Of a DNA stretch of 64,000 nt, positions 28,023 through 37,572 are shown piece after piece. Both the position numbers and the translations under genes were made by a program. The number at the start of each line of letters is the position of its first letter. Position 1 is the first letter of the stretch. Source of the DNA: Cohaesibacter sp. ES.047 (GTDB lineage: Bacteria; Pseudomonadota; Alphaproteobacteria; Rhizobiales; Cohaesibacteraceae); NCBI RefSeq assembly GCF_900215505.1, contig NZ_LT907844.1:620001-684000 (forward strand). Reading direction: 5' to 3'. The notes below the pieces were generated by a model. The model ran no database searches, had not been told where the DNA came from, and saw only the letters and a program-made list of their open reading frames with translations.

Positions 28023-29594
28023 TCAGGCGCAGAGATTGCGATTCTTGATCAACTTGAGTTTGCTCGGCTGGATCTCGGGTTCAGGCAAGGTCATCTCGAA
28101 GCCGGGTTCGGCGTCAAGATCGCGCGGGCGGCCCAACAGAAAGCCTTGTGCTTCCTGACAGCCGGCAATCCTCAGCATTTCAAGGGTTTCCTTGTCCTCG
28201 ATACCCTCGGCCAGAATTTCGATATCGAGGCTCTTGCCGATGCCGATCATGGCAGAAATGATTGCCATATTGCCGTTGTTCTGTGCCAGTTCGCTGACAA
28301 AGGAGCGGTCAATCTTGATCTTGTCGATCGGGAACGCCGACAGATAGCTCAGAGACGAGTAGCCCGTTCCGAAATCATCCAAGGCAATCGTGATGCCCAT
28401 GTCACGCAACTGGCGCAAGGTTTCAATGGTGCGTTGACTGGTATGAATGAACAGACTTTCGGTCACCTCGAGTTCAAGGCGCTTCGGCGAAAGACCGGTT
28501 TCCCGCAAGATGCGCTGAACGGTCGACACCAGATCGGTTTTCTTGAATTGGATCGGCGACAGATTCACCGCAACCCGAAGGGGCTGTTTCCAGCTTGCGG
28601 CTCGGCGGCAGGCTTCCCACAGAGCAAATTCGGACAGGGGTAGGATCATGCCATTGCGCTCTGCGAGGTGAATGAACGAACCGGGCGAAACCCAGCCCCG
28701 CTGAGGATGATCCCAGCGCATGAGGGCTTCAAATCCCGTCTGGCGCCCGGTTTCGGTACAGAACTGGGGCTGATAATGCAGGTGGAACTCGCCCTGAGTG
28801 ATGGACTTGCCCATTTCCTGCGATAGCTGGTGGTCAATGTGAGCGCGCACATCCTGTCGCTGCTCAAAGACACAGATCTGATCACGCCCTTCCTGCTTGG
28901 CGCGCAGCAACGCCATTTTGGCCTGTTGCAGAAGCGAATCTGCTCGATAGCCGTGCTGGGGGAAAAGCACATAGCCGCCGGACACAGTGATATCGATGGG
29001 GCGACCATGAAAACGATAGGATTGCTTGAGATAGGAATGCAGGATCTGAATGCGTTCTTCCAACGAGGCGCTGGACCCGCGATCTTCCAGAATGATGGCA
29101 AACTCGTTTCCCGACAGTCGCGCGACCAGAAATTTCTGATTTTGGAAATGCTGCAGCCTGGAGGCAAATTCCTGCAGCAAGAGGTCGCCATTTTCGGTGC
29201 CAAGAATCGTATCAAGCTCCTTGAAGCGATCAATATCAACAATGAGCAGAGCGAAGGGTTTGTTCTGGAAACTGGCTGACCTGAGGCGCTCGTACATCGA
29301 AGAGAGAAACAACTGCCGATTGGCGAGTCCTGTGAGACTGTCAGAGCGTTTGATTTCGTCGACCTGCTGGCGATGTTTTTTGCGCAGCTTGTCGTAGGCA
29401 TAGGCCAGATAGAGACAGAAGTATGCGGCAAAGGCCCCCATGGCCAGAATCGTTAGTTGTCTCGTTTGCGGATTGGCCGAACTTGAAAATGAGATGGCAA
29501 CGCCAATCAGCATGACAAAGATGGCCATTTTCGCGGCTGCATAGCCCTTTGGGTTGAGGGATGCAGATGTCATCGAAGGTTCTCGCATTATCAT
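28023..29594 (-). CDS. GGDEF-EAL protein with degenerate GGDEF; probable c-di-GMP phosphodiesterase
   Basis: A 523-residue membrane protein with two N-terminal helices (about residues 20-66), then GGDEF and EAL domains. The GGDEF active-site signature is altered to SGNEF, losing the metal-binding Asp, so diguanylate cyclase activity is unlikely. The EAL half keeps the key residues: EALMRW, NLSP, EVTES, DDFGTGYSS, KIKIDRSFV and AEGIE, plus the QGFLLGRP end. It is therefore predicted to hydrolyse c-di-GMP, the degenerate GGDEF perhaps binding GTP as a regulator. A similar gene lies directly upstream in the same direction. Confidence 0.9.
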   Translation of the reverse strand: MIMREPSMTSASLNPKGYAAAKMAIFVMLIGVAISFSSSANPQTRQLTILAMGAFAAYFCLYLAYAYDKLRKKHRQQVDEIKRSDSLTGLANRQLFLSSMYERLRSASFQNKPFALLIVDIDRFKELDTILGTENGDLLLQEFASRLQHFQNQKFLVARLSGNEFAIILEDRGSSASLEERIQILHSYLKQSYRFHGRPIDITVSGGYVLFPQHGYRADSLLQQAKMALLRAKQEGRDQICVFEQRQDVRAHIDHQLSQEMGKSITQGEFHLHYQPQFCTETGRQTGFEALMRWDHPQRGWVSPGSFIHLAERNGMILPLSEFALWEACRRAASWKQPLRVAVNLSPIQFKKTDLVSTVQRILRETGLSPKRLELEVTESLFIHTSQRTIETLRQLRDMGITIALDDFGTGYSSLSYLSAFPIDKIKIDRSFVSELAQNNGNMAIISAMIGIGKSLDIEILAEGIEDKETLEMLRIAGCQEAQGFLLGRPRDLDAEPGFEMTLPEPEIQPSKLKLIKNRNLCA

Positions 29595-29986
29595 GCTCAG
29601 CTATTGTAAACCTTGCTGAAGAATACGAAGCGCTTCTAAAAAAAAGGGAAAATTATCTGGTTAACAAAGTGCTTTTTGAACAGTATCGCCAATTTAACCT
29701 GTCAGTTTCCTCTTTTAATTCAGACGCTTGCGCGAAGTTATAGTTTAATACTCGCCCTGCGTGCATTAGACCTAGCCGCGAAAACCAAAGTTTTGTTCAA
29801 GAACACGCATTTTCATCCGGCAAGCGCGTGTGCCCGCTCCTTTAAAAAACGAGAGACGTCATTGCTGCTGTAGGATGAAAAAATGGGCTAATGGGCGGTC
29901 GATTGAGCGATGCTCAGTGACTAGCATATGATGGCTGAATTTGAAGGACAGAACGCTCAGGCCGTCAAGTGCGTGACAGACAGGTC
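29595..29986. other. Gene-free spacer between the two GGDEF-EAL genes
   Basis: About 390 AT-richer bases with no convincing ORF, terminator or RNA. It presumably carries the promoter of the downstream GGDEF-EAL gene, so the two paralogues are probably transcribed separately. Confidence 0.5.
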
Positions 29987-31522
29987 TCAGGCCGATATGG
30001 CAATATCCCGCGCTGGCCTTTCCATTTCCTCGCCAGGCTCGACCGAAAGATCCCGAGGCTTGCCCAACAAATAGCCTTGCGCTTCATCACAGCCGGCTAG
30101 GCGCAGCATCTCGTAGGCTTTCTCGTCCTCGATGCCTTCCGCTGTGATGCGCATGTCGAGGCTCTTGCCCATGCCGATGACTGCGGAAATGATCGCCATG
30201 CAGCTGTTGTCTGTGGCAAGATTCTGCACAAAGCTGCGATCAATCTTGATCTTGTCAAAGGGAAAACTTGTCAGATAGGCGAGCGACGAATAGCCCGTGC
30301 CGAAGTCATCAAGGGCAATCGAGATCCCTTTTTTCCGCAAACGCCGAAGATCGGTTGCAACCCGGTCATCGATGTCGATGAACAGGCTTTCGGTGACTTC
30401 CAGCTCCAGACGATTGGGATCAAGACCGGTATCAATCAGGATCTCAGATACCCGTTCATTGATTTCGCACTGCTGCATCTGAACAGGAGACAGATTGACG
30501 GCCACCTTGAGCGGATTGACCCACCGGCTTGCGGTTTCGCAGGCCATTCTCAGGATAAGATCGGACAGAGGCAGAATGAGACCGTTCTTTTCGGCAATGG
30601 GAATGAAGACGGTTGGCGAAATGATGCCCCGGTCCTTGTGATGCCAGCGGATCAGCGCCTCGAAGCCGGCCAACTCACCGTTGGCGAAACTATATTGCGG
30701 TTGGTAGTAGAGCCTGAACTCGCCATCCTGCAACGCTCTTTCCATGTCATGGGACAGAAAATGGCTGTCGAGCATCTTGGGGTCGGCCACGTCATCGTAG
30801 CAATAAATTCTGTCAAACCCGTCCTGCTTTGCGCGCTCAAGAGCAAAATGCGCATTCTGGAACAGCTGGTCTGCGTCGACAGCATCGTCTGGAAACAGGG
30901 TGAGGCCGACCGAAAATGTCAGATCGACAGACTGGTTGTGGCATTTGTAGGATTTGTAGAGGGCACCAAAGACATCGCAGACCTTGTTTTCGAGATCGGC
31001 ATCGCTGCCATCATACGTTAAAATGAGGGCAAATTCGTCACCGCTCAGCCGCGCCGCATCACGATCGTAGCAAGCCAGCTTGTCAAGGCGCTCTCCCACT
31101 TGCCGTAGCAACAGATCGGCAGAGGTATAACCCAGAAAAGAATTCAGTTCCTTGAACCGGTCGATATCGAAGCAAAACAGCGCAAAGGGGAACTGGTCCT
31201 TGTTCTGCTCGACACGGTGCTCCAACTGTTCGTGGAATGCCTCGCGGTTGGCAATACTGGTCAGCTTGTCTTTGGAGGACAATCTGTCCAGCGCCTTGCC
31301 CGCATTGAGCCGGTCGCGGTTCAAGTGCAGAAGAAACAGGCAGGAAAACGCCGAGATCACCCCGATCATCGCCATCTGTACGATGAACAAGGTTCGGGTA
31401 TCCTGATTTTCGATCGATACAATGACAGCGAGTGCGATGATGAAGTTGACGACGATCAACCCTCCCATCGCGAGGATTTGCCGTCTCATGCCCTTGTCAA
31501 ATTTTGCCAGAAAGCTGATCAT
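29987..31522 (-). CDS. GGDEF-EAL protein; c-di-GMP turnover
   Basis: A 511-residue paralogue of the neighbouring gene, with two N-terminal membrane helices (about residues 15-65). The GGDEF signature is SGDEF, a variant that can be active, so cyclase function is possible. The EAL half is intact (EALIRWHH, NLSP, EVTES, DDFGTGYSS, KIKIDRSFV, AEGIED). It may be bifunctional or mainly a phosphodiesterase. The shared layout suggests tandem duplication with later loss of the cyclase site in the other copy. Confidence 0.9.
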   Translation of the reverse strand: MISFLAKFDKGMRRQILAMGGLIVVNFIIALAVIVSIENQDTRTLFIVQMAMIGVISAFSCLFLLHLNRDRLNAGKALDRLSSKDKLTSIANREAFHEQLEHRVEQNKDQFPFALFCFDIDRFKELNSFLGYTSADLLLRQVGERLDKLACYDRDAARLSGDEFALILTYDGSDADLENKVCDVFGALYKSYKCHNQSVDLTFSVGLTLFPDDAVDADQLFQNAHFALERAKQDGFDRIYCYDDVADPKMLDSHFLSHDMERALQDGEFRLYYQPQYSFANGELAGFEALIRWHHKDRGIISPTVFIPIAEKNGLILPLSDLILRMACETASRWVNPLKVAVNLSPVQMQQCEINERVSEILIDTGLDPNRLELEVTESLFIDIDDRVATDLRRLRKKGISIALDDFGTGYSSLAYLTSFPFDKIKIDRSFVQNLATDNSCMAIISAVIGMGKSLDMRITAEGIEDEKAYEMLRLAGCDEAQGYLLGKPRDLSVEPGEEMERPARDIAISA

Positions 31523-31616
31523 ACCAAACCTGATGCATCTGTCATTTCGGGCAGCCTATACCAAAACCTCTAAAAGTGAGCCTAATGGGCTTGGTTAAAT
31601 TTCTCCTTATACGTGT

Positions 31617-31643
31617 ATAAAAAAGGAGGGCAACGCCCTCCTT
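31617..31643 (-). terminator. Rho-independent terminator of the fab cluster
   Basis: Read on the minus strand, the stem AAGGAGGGC/GCCCTCCTT with a three-base loop is followed by a T tract. It lies 34 bases after the fabI stop. Confidence 0.92.
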
Positions 31644-31676
31644 GAAATTGTTTGGTCATCTGCGCTCTATGGCCGA

Positions 31677-32477
31677 CTAGTAGAGCTTGGACAAGGATTC
31701 CAGCGTCGGCATGGACATGCAATTGTACCCGGAATCCACAAAATGGGTCTCGCCCGTGACTTTTTTGGACATGTCAGACAGAAGATAGAGAGCGGTGCCG
31801 CCCACATCCTCAATCGTGCAAACATCCCTCAGCGGGCTGTTGTCGCGCTGATAGTTGTACATCATGCGCGCATCCGATATGCCTGCCCCGGCCAATGTCC
31901 GAACCGGTCCGGCAGAAATCGCATTGACGCGAATGCCGGTTGGCCCGAAGTCTGCAGCCAGATAGCGCACCGATGCTTCAAGCGCCGCCTTGGCAACACC
32001 CATAACATTGTAGTTGGGCATGACACGGATTGAGCCAGCATAGGTCATTGTGATCATGGAGCCGCCTTCTGTCATCAACTCGGCGGCCCGCTTGGCCACT
32101 TCGGTGAAGGAGAAGCAGGAAATCACCATGGTCCGGGAAAAATTGTCCCGGCTGGTATCCGCGTAACGCCCCTTGAGCTCGCTCTTGTCGGAAAAGCCGA
32201 TGGCATGAACGATGAAGTCAATCTTGCCCCACGTTTCCTTCAAGGTGTCGAAGACCGCATCAACAGAGTCCAGATCTTCAACATCACATGGCAGAACGAT
32301 ATTGGATCCGACCTTTTCAGCCAACGGCTTGACGCGCTTTCCCAGCGCGTCTCCCTGATAGGTAAAGGCCAGTTCGGCGCCCTGGTCATGAAGTGTCTGG
32401 GCAATGCCCCAGGCAATCGAGTTTGCATTCGCGACGCCCATGATCAGGCCGCGCTTCCCTTGCATTAATCCGCTCAT
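31677..32477 (-). CDS. fabI: Enoyl-[acyl-carrier-protein] reductase (NADH) FabI
   Basis: FabI performs the last reduction of each fatty-acid elongation cycle. The 266-residue SDR-like protein has the FabI nucleotide site GVANANSIAWGIA and the active-site pair Tyr/Lys in NYNVMGVAKAALE. It is the third gene of fabA-fabB-fabI, 12 bases after fabB, the standard arrangement for making unsaturated fatty acids in this order. Confidence 0.95.
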   Translation of the reverse strand: MSGLMQGKRGLIMGVANANSIAWGIAQTLHDQGAELAFTYQGDALGKRVKPLAEKVGSNIVLPCDVEDLDSVDAVFDTLKETWGKIDFIVHAIGFSDKSELKGRYADTSRDNFSRTMVISCFSFTEVAKRAAELMTEGGSMITMTYAGSIRVMPNYNVMGVAKAALEASVRYLAADFGPTGIRVNAISAGPVRTLAGAGISDARMMYNYQRDNSPLRDVCTIEDVGGTALYLLSDMSKKVTGETHFVDSGYNCMSMPTLESLSKLY

Positions 32478-32489
32478 CTTGGTTCGCCT

Positions 32490-33707
32490 TTAGCCGTTAT
32501 AACGCTGGAAGATCAGCGTCGCGTTGGTGCCACCGAACCCGAAGGAGTTCGAAAGAGCCACGTCGATCGGCTTCTCGATCCGTTCGCGGACAATGTTCAT
32601 GCCAACACATTCCGGATCAAGCTCTGTGATGTGTGCCGACTCGCCAATGAAACCGGCCTGCATCATCAGCAGCGAATAGATCGATTCCTGAGCACCGGCC
32701 GCCCCGAGGGAATGGCCCGAAAGGGACTTGGTCGAAGCGGTGTAAGGCTGATCGTCGCCAAAGACTTCCTTGATGGCACCGATCTCGGCGGTATCGCCAA
32801 CCACCGTGGAGGTGCCGTGGCAGTTGATATAGTCAACTTTGCCATCGAGGGTGGACATGGCCTGACGCATGCAACGCCTTGCGCCTTCGCCAGACGGAGC
32901 CACCATATCGTAGCCATCGGACGTTGCACCATAACCGACGATTTCGGCATAGATCTTGGCACCACGGGCCTTGGCATGCTCGAGTTCTTCAACCACCAGA
33001 ACACCAGCCCCGCCAGCAATCACGAAGCCATCACGTGTGGCATCGAAGGCGCGGGACGCGGTTTCGGGTGTCTCGTTGAATTTCGAGCTCATGGCGCCCA
33101 TGGCATCGAACAGGTTCGACATGGTCCAGTCGAGATCCTCATGACCACCGGCAAAGACGATGTCCTGCTTGCCCATCTGGATCAGTTCATAGGCATTGCC
33201 GATGCAATGCGCGGAGGTGGAGCAGGCCGAAGAAATGGAATAGTTCACACCGTGGATCTTGAACCAGGTCGCAAGGGTCGCAGATGCGGTGGACGACATG
33301 GCCTTGGGCACGGCGAAAGGCCCGATGCGCTTGGGCGAACCGTTCTTGCGGGTGATGTCCGCAGCACCGACGACGGTCTGCGTTGACGGGCCGCCGGAGC
33401 CCATGATGATACCGGTCCGCTCGTTGGTGATGTCGTCCTGCTCGAGGCCCGCATCGGTAATGGCCTGAACCATCGCAATGTGGTTCCATTCCCCACCCTT
33501 GGACAGGAAGCGCTTGGCGCGACGATCAACAAGCTCTGTCGTGTCGATGTCCGGAGCGCCCCAGACCTGACTGCGGAATCCATGATCGGCAAAGTCCTGG
33601 GAAAAGGAAATACCGGATTTGGCATCTCTGAGCGATGCGGTGACGGCGTCAGCGTCGTTTCCCAGAGAGGAAACAATACCCAAGCCGGAAATGACAACAC
33701 GTTTCAT
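32490..33707 (-). CDS. fabB: 3-oxoacyl-[acyl-carrier-protein] synthase I FabB
   Basis: FabB condenses malonyl-ACP with growing acyl chains and is needed to elongate the cis-3-decenoyl product of FabA. The catalytic Cys is in [13 protein letters not shown], and the two His residues are in [11 protein letters not shown] and [14 protein letters not shown]. The length of 405 residues is typical. It lies between fabA and fabI on the same strand, 232 bases after fabA. Confidence 0.95.
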   Translation of the reverse strand: MKRVVISGLGIVSSLGNDADAVTASLRDAKSGISFSQDFADHGFRSQVWGAPDIDTTELVDRRAKRFLSKGGEWNHIAMVQAITDAGLEQDDITNERTGIIMGSGGPSTQTVVGAADITRKNGSPKRIGPFAVPKAMSSTASATLATWFKIHGVNYSISSACSTSAHCIGNAYELIQMGKQDIVFAGGHEDLDWTMSNLFDAMGAMSSKFNETPETASRAFDATRDGFVIAGGAGVLVVEELEHAKARGAKIYAEIVGYGATSDGYDMVAPSGEGARRCMRQAMSTLDGKVDYINCHGTSTVVGDTAEIGAIKEVFGDDQPYTASTKSLSGHSLGAAGAQESIYSLLMMQAGFIGESAHITELDPECVGMNIVRERIEKPIDVALSNSFGFGGTNATLIFQRYNG

Positions 33708-33939
33708 AATCTTGGCCTCACTATCAAATTTCGGGGCGCTTTGGTTCTGTCGCGATTCATATGACTGACTTGTGCCTTAGGTGGGCGTTGCCGATGGCCT
33801 CGACAAGGTTGCATCTGATCATCGTGATGCGCTTTGCTTGTCTCAAGGCCTTATGTTGGCAGCCTGCCCCTGGCTTTGGTCGGATCGCGGGTCGAATAAA
33901 GTCTCGGCGGAGGTCCGCCCTTGTCGTCGGGGTGTCTGA

Positions 33940-34449
33940 TCAGGCGTCCTTGAACAGACCGACGCGCAAATCCTTGGCGCTGAAGACGGTCTCGCCATCG
34001 GCTTTCACCCAGCCATCTCCAATACCCAGATTGAGACGGCCCTTCATGACGCGTTTGTAGTCCACACCATATTGAACAAGCTTTGTCGATGGCGTGATCA
34101 TGCCGGAGAACTTGATCTCACCAACGGAAATGGCGCGACCTTTGCCTTGCAATCCCAACCAGCCGAGATAAAAGCCGGTCATCTGCCAAAGCGCATCCAG
34201 TCCAAGGCAGCCCGGCATCACGGGATCACCCTGAAAATGGCAGTCAAAAAACCAGCGTTCAGGGTTGATATCATATTCAGCCAGAATATTGCCCTTCTCG
34301 TACTCGCCACCTTGTTCGGAAATGTCGGTAATCCGGTCCAGCATCAGCATTGGCGGCAAGGGCAGCTGGGGGTTGCCCGGCCCAAACATTTCACCGCGGC
34401 TGCAGGTCAGAATCTCTTCGTAGGTATAGCTGGATTGGCGCTGTTCCAT
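33940..34449 (-). CDS. fabA: 3-hydroxydecanoyl-[acyl-carrier-protein] dehydratase/isomerase FabA
   Basis: FabA makes the branch point to unsaturated fatty acids by dehydrating and isomerising C10 intermediates. The active-site His and Asp are in [20 protein letters not shown]. The 169-residue length is normal. It is divergent from irr, a pairing conserved in Hyphomicrobiales. Confidence 0.96.
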   Translation of the reverse strand: MEQRQSSYTYEEILTCSRGEMFGPGNPQLPLPPMLMLDRITDISEQGGEYEKGNILAEYDINPERWFFDCHFQGDPVMPGCLGLDALWQMTGFYLGWLGLQGKGRAISVGEIKFSGMITPSTKLVQYGVDYKRVMKGRLNLGIGDGWVKADGETVFSAKDLRVGLFKDA

Positions 34450-35044
34450 GCGGTTTCCACTCTTATCCTTTTCAGTTCGCCCATATGTTGGGCGGTGTCT
34501 TCTTTGATGCGGGAGGTAAATCAGTCAACAATCATTCTGATGTCCACTGTAGGCAAAACGCCTGTCGGAGCCGGAAACAGCTGCTCCGAACTCGACGGGG
34601 CATTGCATGTCCGCCTTCTGAGTTTGCTTATAGCCTTTTCTTTTGGGCAGCACTAGGCTCGCCAATGACTAAGTTAACATTTGTTCTACAGAGAAATCAG
34701 GCAAAAAGGAGTAGTTCTGCCAAGTTTGTGTGCTGATACACAGGTTCCGCACCAATCAAGTGCATCTCAGTCCCTCACAGGTCCTGCCTGATCGAGATTA
34801 CAGGAGCGTTTTGTGCGCCCTTCAAGCATCCTTTATCGGGCTTGATCGAGAAAATCGGCAGCGTTTCAGCCTTTACGACCCCTCGCCGCCTTTCGTTCTC
34901 TTGCCGAAGTCTGCAAAAAATACTATATCTGCAGCACTACGGTGCGTTGACCGCCCGCTTCTGTCGATGAAGGCCTGGCCATTCGATCCTGATAAAGGTG
35001 TCGCACGGGACAGAGCGAAGCAAGACATCAAGGACCTGTTGAGT
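34450..35044. promoter_or_regulatory. fabA/irr divergent promoter region
   Basis: A 595-base gap between the divergent starts of fabA and irr. The frame of irr is open back to 34730, but those codons do not look like Irr. I could not identify a clear Irr iron-control element or other operator by eye. Confidence 0.45.
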
Positions 35045-35476
35045 ATGAACGCAGAGACAGAAACATTTGACAAACGCTCGGCACGCGACCTGTTGGTCGG
35101 AGCCGGATTGCGCCCTACCCGTCAGAGATTATCGCTGGCTGAGCTGCTCTTTGCCAAGGGCGACCGGCATGTCTCGGCAGAATTGCTGCACGAAGAGGCC
35201 GAACGCGTCAATGTCTCGGTGTCACTTGCCACGGTCTACAACACGCTGCATCAGTTCACGCAGGCCGGGTTGCTGCGCGAAGTGGCTGTGGAAGGCACCA
35301 AGACCTATTTCGACACCAATGTGTCGGACCACTATCATTTCTACATGGAAGAAGACGGCAAAGTGGTCGATATTCCGGACAGTCTGCGGGTTTCCGAATT
35401 GCCTGAAGTGCCCGAAGGCATGGAAATCACTCGTGTTGACGTTGTCGTTCGGCTGCGCCGCAAACAAGATACCTGA
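35045..35476 (+). CDS. irr: Iron response regulator Irr (Fur family)
   Basis: Irr represses haem-synthesis and other iron-dependent genes under iron limitation and is degraded or inactivated on haem binding. The 143-residue protein has the Irr N-terminus GLRPTRQRLSLAELLFAKGD and wing region SVSLATVYNTLHQFTQAGLL. The haem-linked HHH motif of many rhizobial Irr proteins reads SDHYHFY here, with Tyr replacing the middle His. ATG 35045 was chosen by family length; ATG 34967 would add 26 residues. It is followed by a terminator. Confidence 0.92.
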   Translation: MNAETETFDKRSARDLLVGAGLRPTRQRLSLAELLFAKGDRHVSAELLHEEAERVNVSVSLATVYNTLHQFTQAGLLREVAVEGTKTYFDTNVSDHYHFYMEEDGKVVDIPDSLRVSELPEVPEGMEITRVDVVVRLRRKQDT

Positions 35477-35508
35477 TCATCTTCAGCCAAATCTGACCGC
35501 ACGACGCC

Positions 35509-35543
35509 AAAAGGGCCTGCTTTGACAAAAGGAAGGCCCTTTT
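35509..35543 (+). terminator. Terminator after irr, possibly bidirectional
   Basis: The stem AAAGGGCC/GGCCCTTT is flanked by A on the left and a T tract on the right, so it could serve both irr and the convergent SH3 gene. Confidence 0.85.
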
Positions 35544-35602
35544 TGATTGCGCGTTTTTTTTGGCTTGGCGCTTATGGATACGGATCTCAGGCGCGACACG
35601 CG

Positions 35603-36127
35603 CTACTCGATCTCTTCTCTTGGGTAGACGCCCCACAAAAGGTTGGACTTGATCCAGCCTTCATAGCCCTGAACGCCGACATCGCACCATTCATTTTCGC
35701 ACTGATTGACATCGACCTGAACGCCGATCTGTGCCTTGGCGGTGGTGGCCGTGCTTTCTTTTGGTTTTGCGCGCAAGGGCACAATCGTGCCAGCCGTCTG
35801 CCAGGGGCTGATGAGGGCAGTGCGGCGCCCCGACAACAGGGAATGATAGACCCAGCCCATTTCCCCTTCGCTGTCGCGAATCTTGCGCCAATTGTCTGAT
35901 TCCTCGATGATTTCCACCGGCAACCCTGCCCGGCGGAACACCCAGAGAACCTTATGGTCGGTGGACGGACCAGCCCGAACATTGACCCGATCGGATTTCA
36001 AGGAAACAAAACGAGGCAGCTTGAGGCCGGATGGGCCGATCCTTGTCTGAGCGGACGACGGCAAAGACATCACCATCAAAAGGGTCGCTGCCAACATCAA
36101 TTTCGCAAGGATCTGTCTCTTCTTCAT
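35603..36127 (-). CDS. Secreted SH3-domain protein
   Basis: A 174-residue exported protein. A signal peptide (KKRQILAKLMLAATLLMVMS, cleavage near SSAQ, about residue 26) precedes a bacterial SH3 domain (SDRVNVRAGPSTDHKVLWVF, residues about 45-100) and a second SH3-like half ending in EGWIKSNLLWGVYP. Such domains bind cell-wall or protein ligands in the periplasm. No enzymatic domain is present. The gene is convergent with irr and divergent from the 2-hydroxyacid dehydrogenase. Confidence 0.82.
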   Translation of the reverse strand: MKKRQILAKLMLAATLLMVMSLPSSAQTRIGPSGLKLPRFVSLKSDRVNVRAGPSTDHKVLWVFRRAGLPVEIIEESDNWRKIRDSEGEMGWVYHSLLSGRRTALISPWQTAGTIVPLRAKPKESTATTAKAQIGVQVDVNQCENEWCDVGVQGYEGWIKSNLLWGVYPREEIE

Positions 36128-36476
36128 TCTGGATCTCGCGCGTTGCGTCCCTTTGTCTCGCTGCTATGCAAAAACTTCTGCAAGGATAGGCTTTCAGCGC
36201 TAAAGATTCCTTTAACCCTCATTGAAAAAGCCCGCGAAAGTTAAGCCCTTCTCAAACCATGTAATGACTGGCCAAGAGCCCGACTTTGCTTATAGCATCG
36301 ATCCCACTGTTAAATTTGGCGTGATTTTTGTGCGCTGCAAACCAAAGTCGCACAGCGCTTGTCACACCCGAGAGGTGATTGGACACGACACGAAAGACAA
36401 GACTGCGGTCTGTCTTCTCTGTCATCCATCTCCCCGGCGGCGGCTCTGTGCAATGAGGCATGAATAGGGCAAACCT
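36128..36476. other. Divergent intergenic region
   Basis: About 350 bases between the SH3 gene and the dehydrogenase, both starting here in opposite directions. I see no gene or clear operator; it should contain both promoters. Confidence 0.45.
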
Positions 36477-37466
36477 ATGGCGAAAACCAAGCCTATCGTT
36501 GTTGTGACGCGCAAGCTTCCTGATGTTGTGGAAACACGGATGCGCGAGTTGTTCGACACGCGCCTGAATGAAAGTGACAGGCCGATGAGTCAGGCAGAGC
36601 TGGTCGAGGCGGTCAAAATGGCCGATGTGCTGGTGCCGACGGTCACGGACCGGATCGATTCCCACGTCATTTCGCAGGCCGGTGACTCGTTCAAGCTTAT
36701 TGCCAATTTCGGCAATGGTGTCGACAATATCGATGTGGCCGCCGCCAATGCGCGCTCTATCACCGTCACCAACACCCCCGGCGTGCTGACCGAGGATACC
36801 GCGGATATGACCATGGCCCTCATGCTGGCCGTGCCCCGCCGCCTGATGGATGGCGTTGCAGTCATCAAGGAAAAGCCGTCCTGGACTGGCTGGTCACCAA
36901 CCTGGATGCTGGGCAACCGCATCTGGGGCAAAAGGCTCGGGATCATCGGCATGGGTCGAATCGGTCAGGCCGTCGCCCGCCGGGCCAAGGCTTTCGGGAT
37001 GCAGATTCATTATCACAATCGCCGGCGATTGCCGGAGGCCATCGAACAGGAGCTGGAGTCGACCTATTGGGACAGTCTTGATCAGATGCTCGCCCGCATG
37101 GACGTCATTTCCATCCATTGTCCGCACACTCCGGCGACCTATCATCTGCTCTCGGCGCGCCGTTTGAAGCTGATCAGGCAGGATGCCTATCTGGTCAACA
37201 CGGCCCGCGGTGAGGTGATCGACGAAAATGCCTTAACGCGCATGCTGCTCAATGGCGAACTCGCCGGGGCGGGGCTTGACGTGTTCGAGCATGAACCGGC
37301 GGTTAATCCGAAGCTGGTCGATTGTGATCGCGTGGTGCTGATCCCGCACATGGGGTCGGCCACCAAGGAAGGACGTGCCGATATGGGCGACAAGGTCATC
37401 ATCAACATCAAGACCTTCATGGATGGCCATCGCCCGCCCGATCGCGTGTTGATGTCGATGCTATAG
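36477..37466 (+). CDS. D-isomer-specific 2-hydroxyacid dehydrogenase (glyoxylate/hydroxypyruvate reductase type)
   Basis: A 329-residue NAD(P)-dependent cytoplasmic oxidoreductase. The Rossmann motif is GIIGMGRIGQAVARRAKAFG, and the catalytic Arg, Glu and His occur in NTARGEVIDE, EHEPAVNP and IPHMGSAT. The closest named type is D-glycerate dehydrogenase/hydroxypyruvate reductase, but substrate cannot be fixed from sequence. No operon partners are apparent. A GGGC-rich run then a short tandem repeat follow its stop. Confidence 0.9.
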   Translation: MAKTKPIVVVTRKLPDVVETRMRELFDTRLNESDRPMSQAELVEAVKMADVLVPTVTDRIDSHVISQAGDSFKLIANFGNGVDNIDVAAANARSITVTNTPGVLTEDTADMTMALMLAVPRRLMDGVAVIKEKPSWTGWSPTWMLGNRIWGKRLGIIGMGRIGQAVARRAKAFGMQIHYHNRRRLPEAIEQELESTYWDSLDQMLARMDVISIHCPHTPATYHLLSARRLKLIRQDAYLVNTARGEVIDENALTRMLLNGELAGAGLDVFEHEPAVNPKLVDCDRVVLIPHMGSATKEGRADMGDKVIINIKTFMDGHRPPDRVLMSML

Positions 37467-37512
37467 AAGGCGGGGGCGAGATGCCCCCCCGTCACGCACG
37501 CGATCCATTTGA

Positions 37513-37572
37513 CCTTATCTGGCCTATTCTGATCTTATCTGGCCTTATCTGGCCTTATCTGGCCTTATCTGG
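37513..37572. repeat. 10-bp tandem repeat at the moeB 3' end
   Basis: Six consecutive 10-base units with consensus CCTTATCTGG. Units at 37513-37522 and 37543-37572 (three copies) are perfect, 37533-37542 has one change, and 37523-37532 is degenerate. The minus-strand unit contains TAA. The array supplies the last codons and stop of the MoeB-type gene. Units of 10 are not a multiple of three, so gain or loss would shift the frame. Confidence 0.9.
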
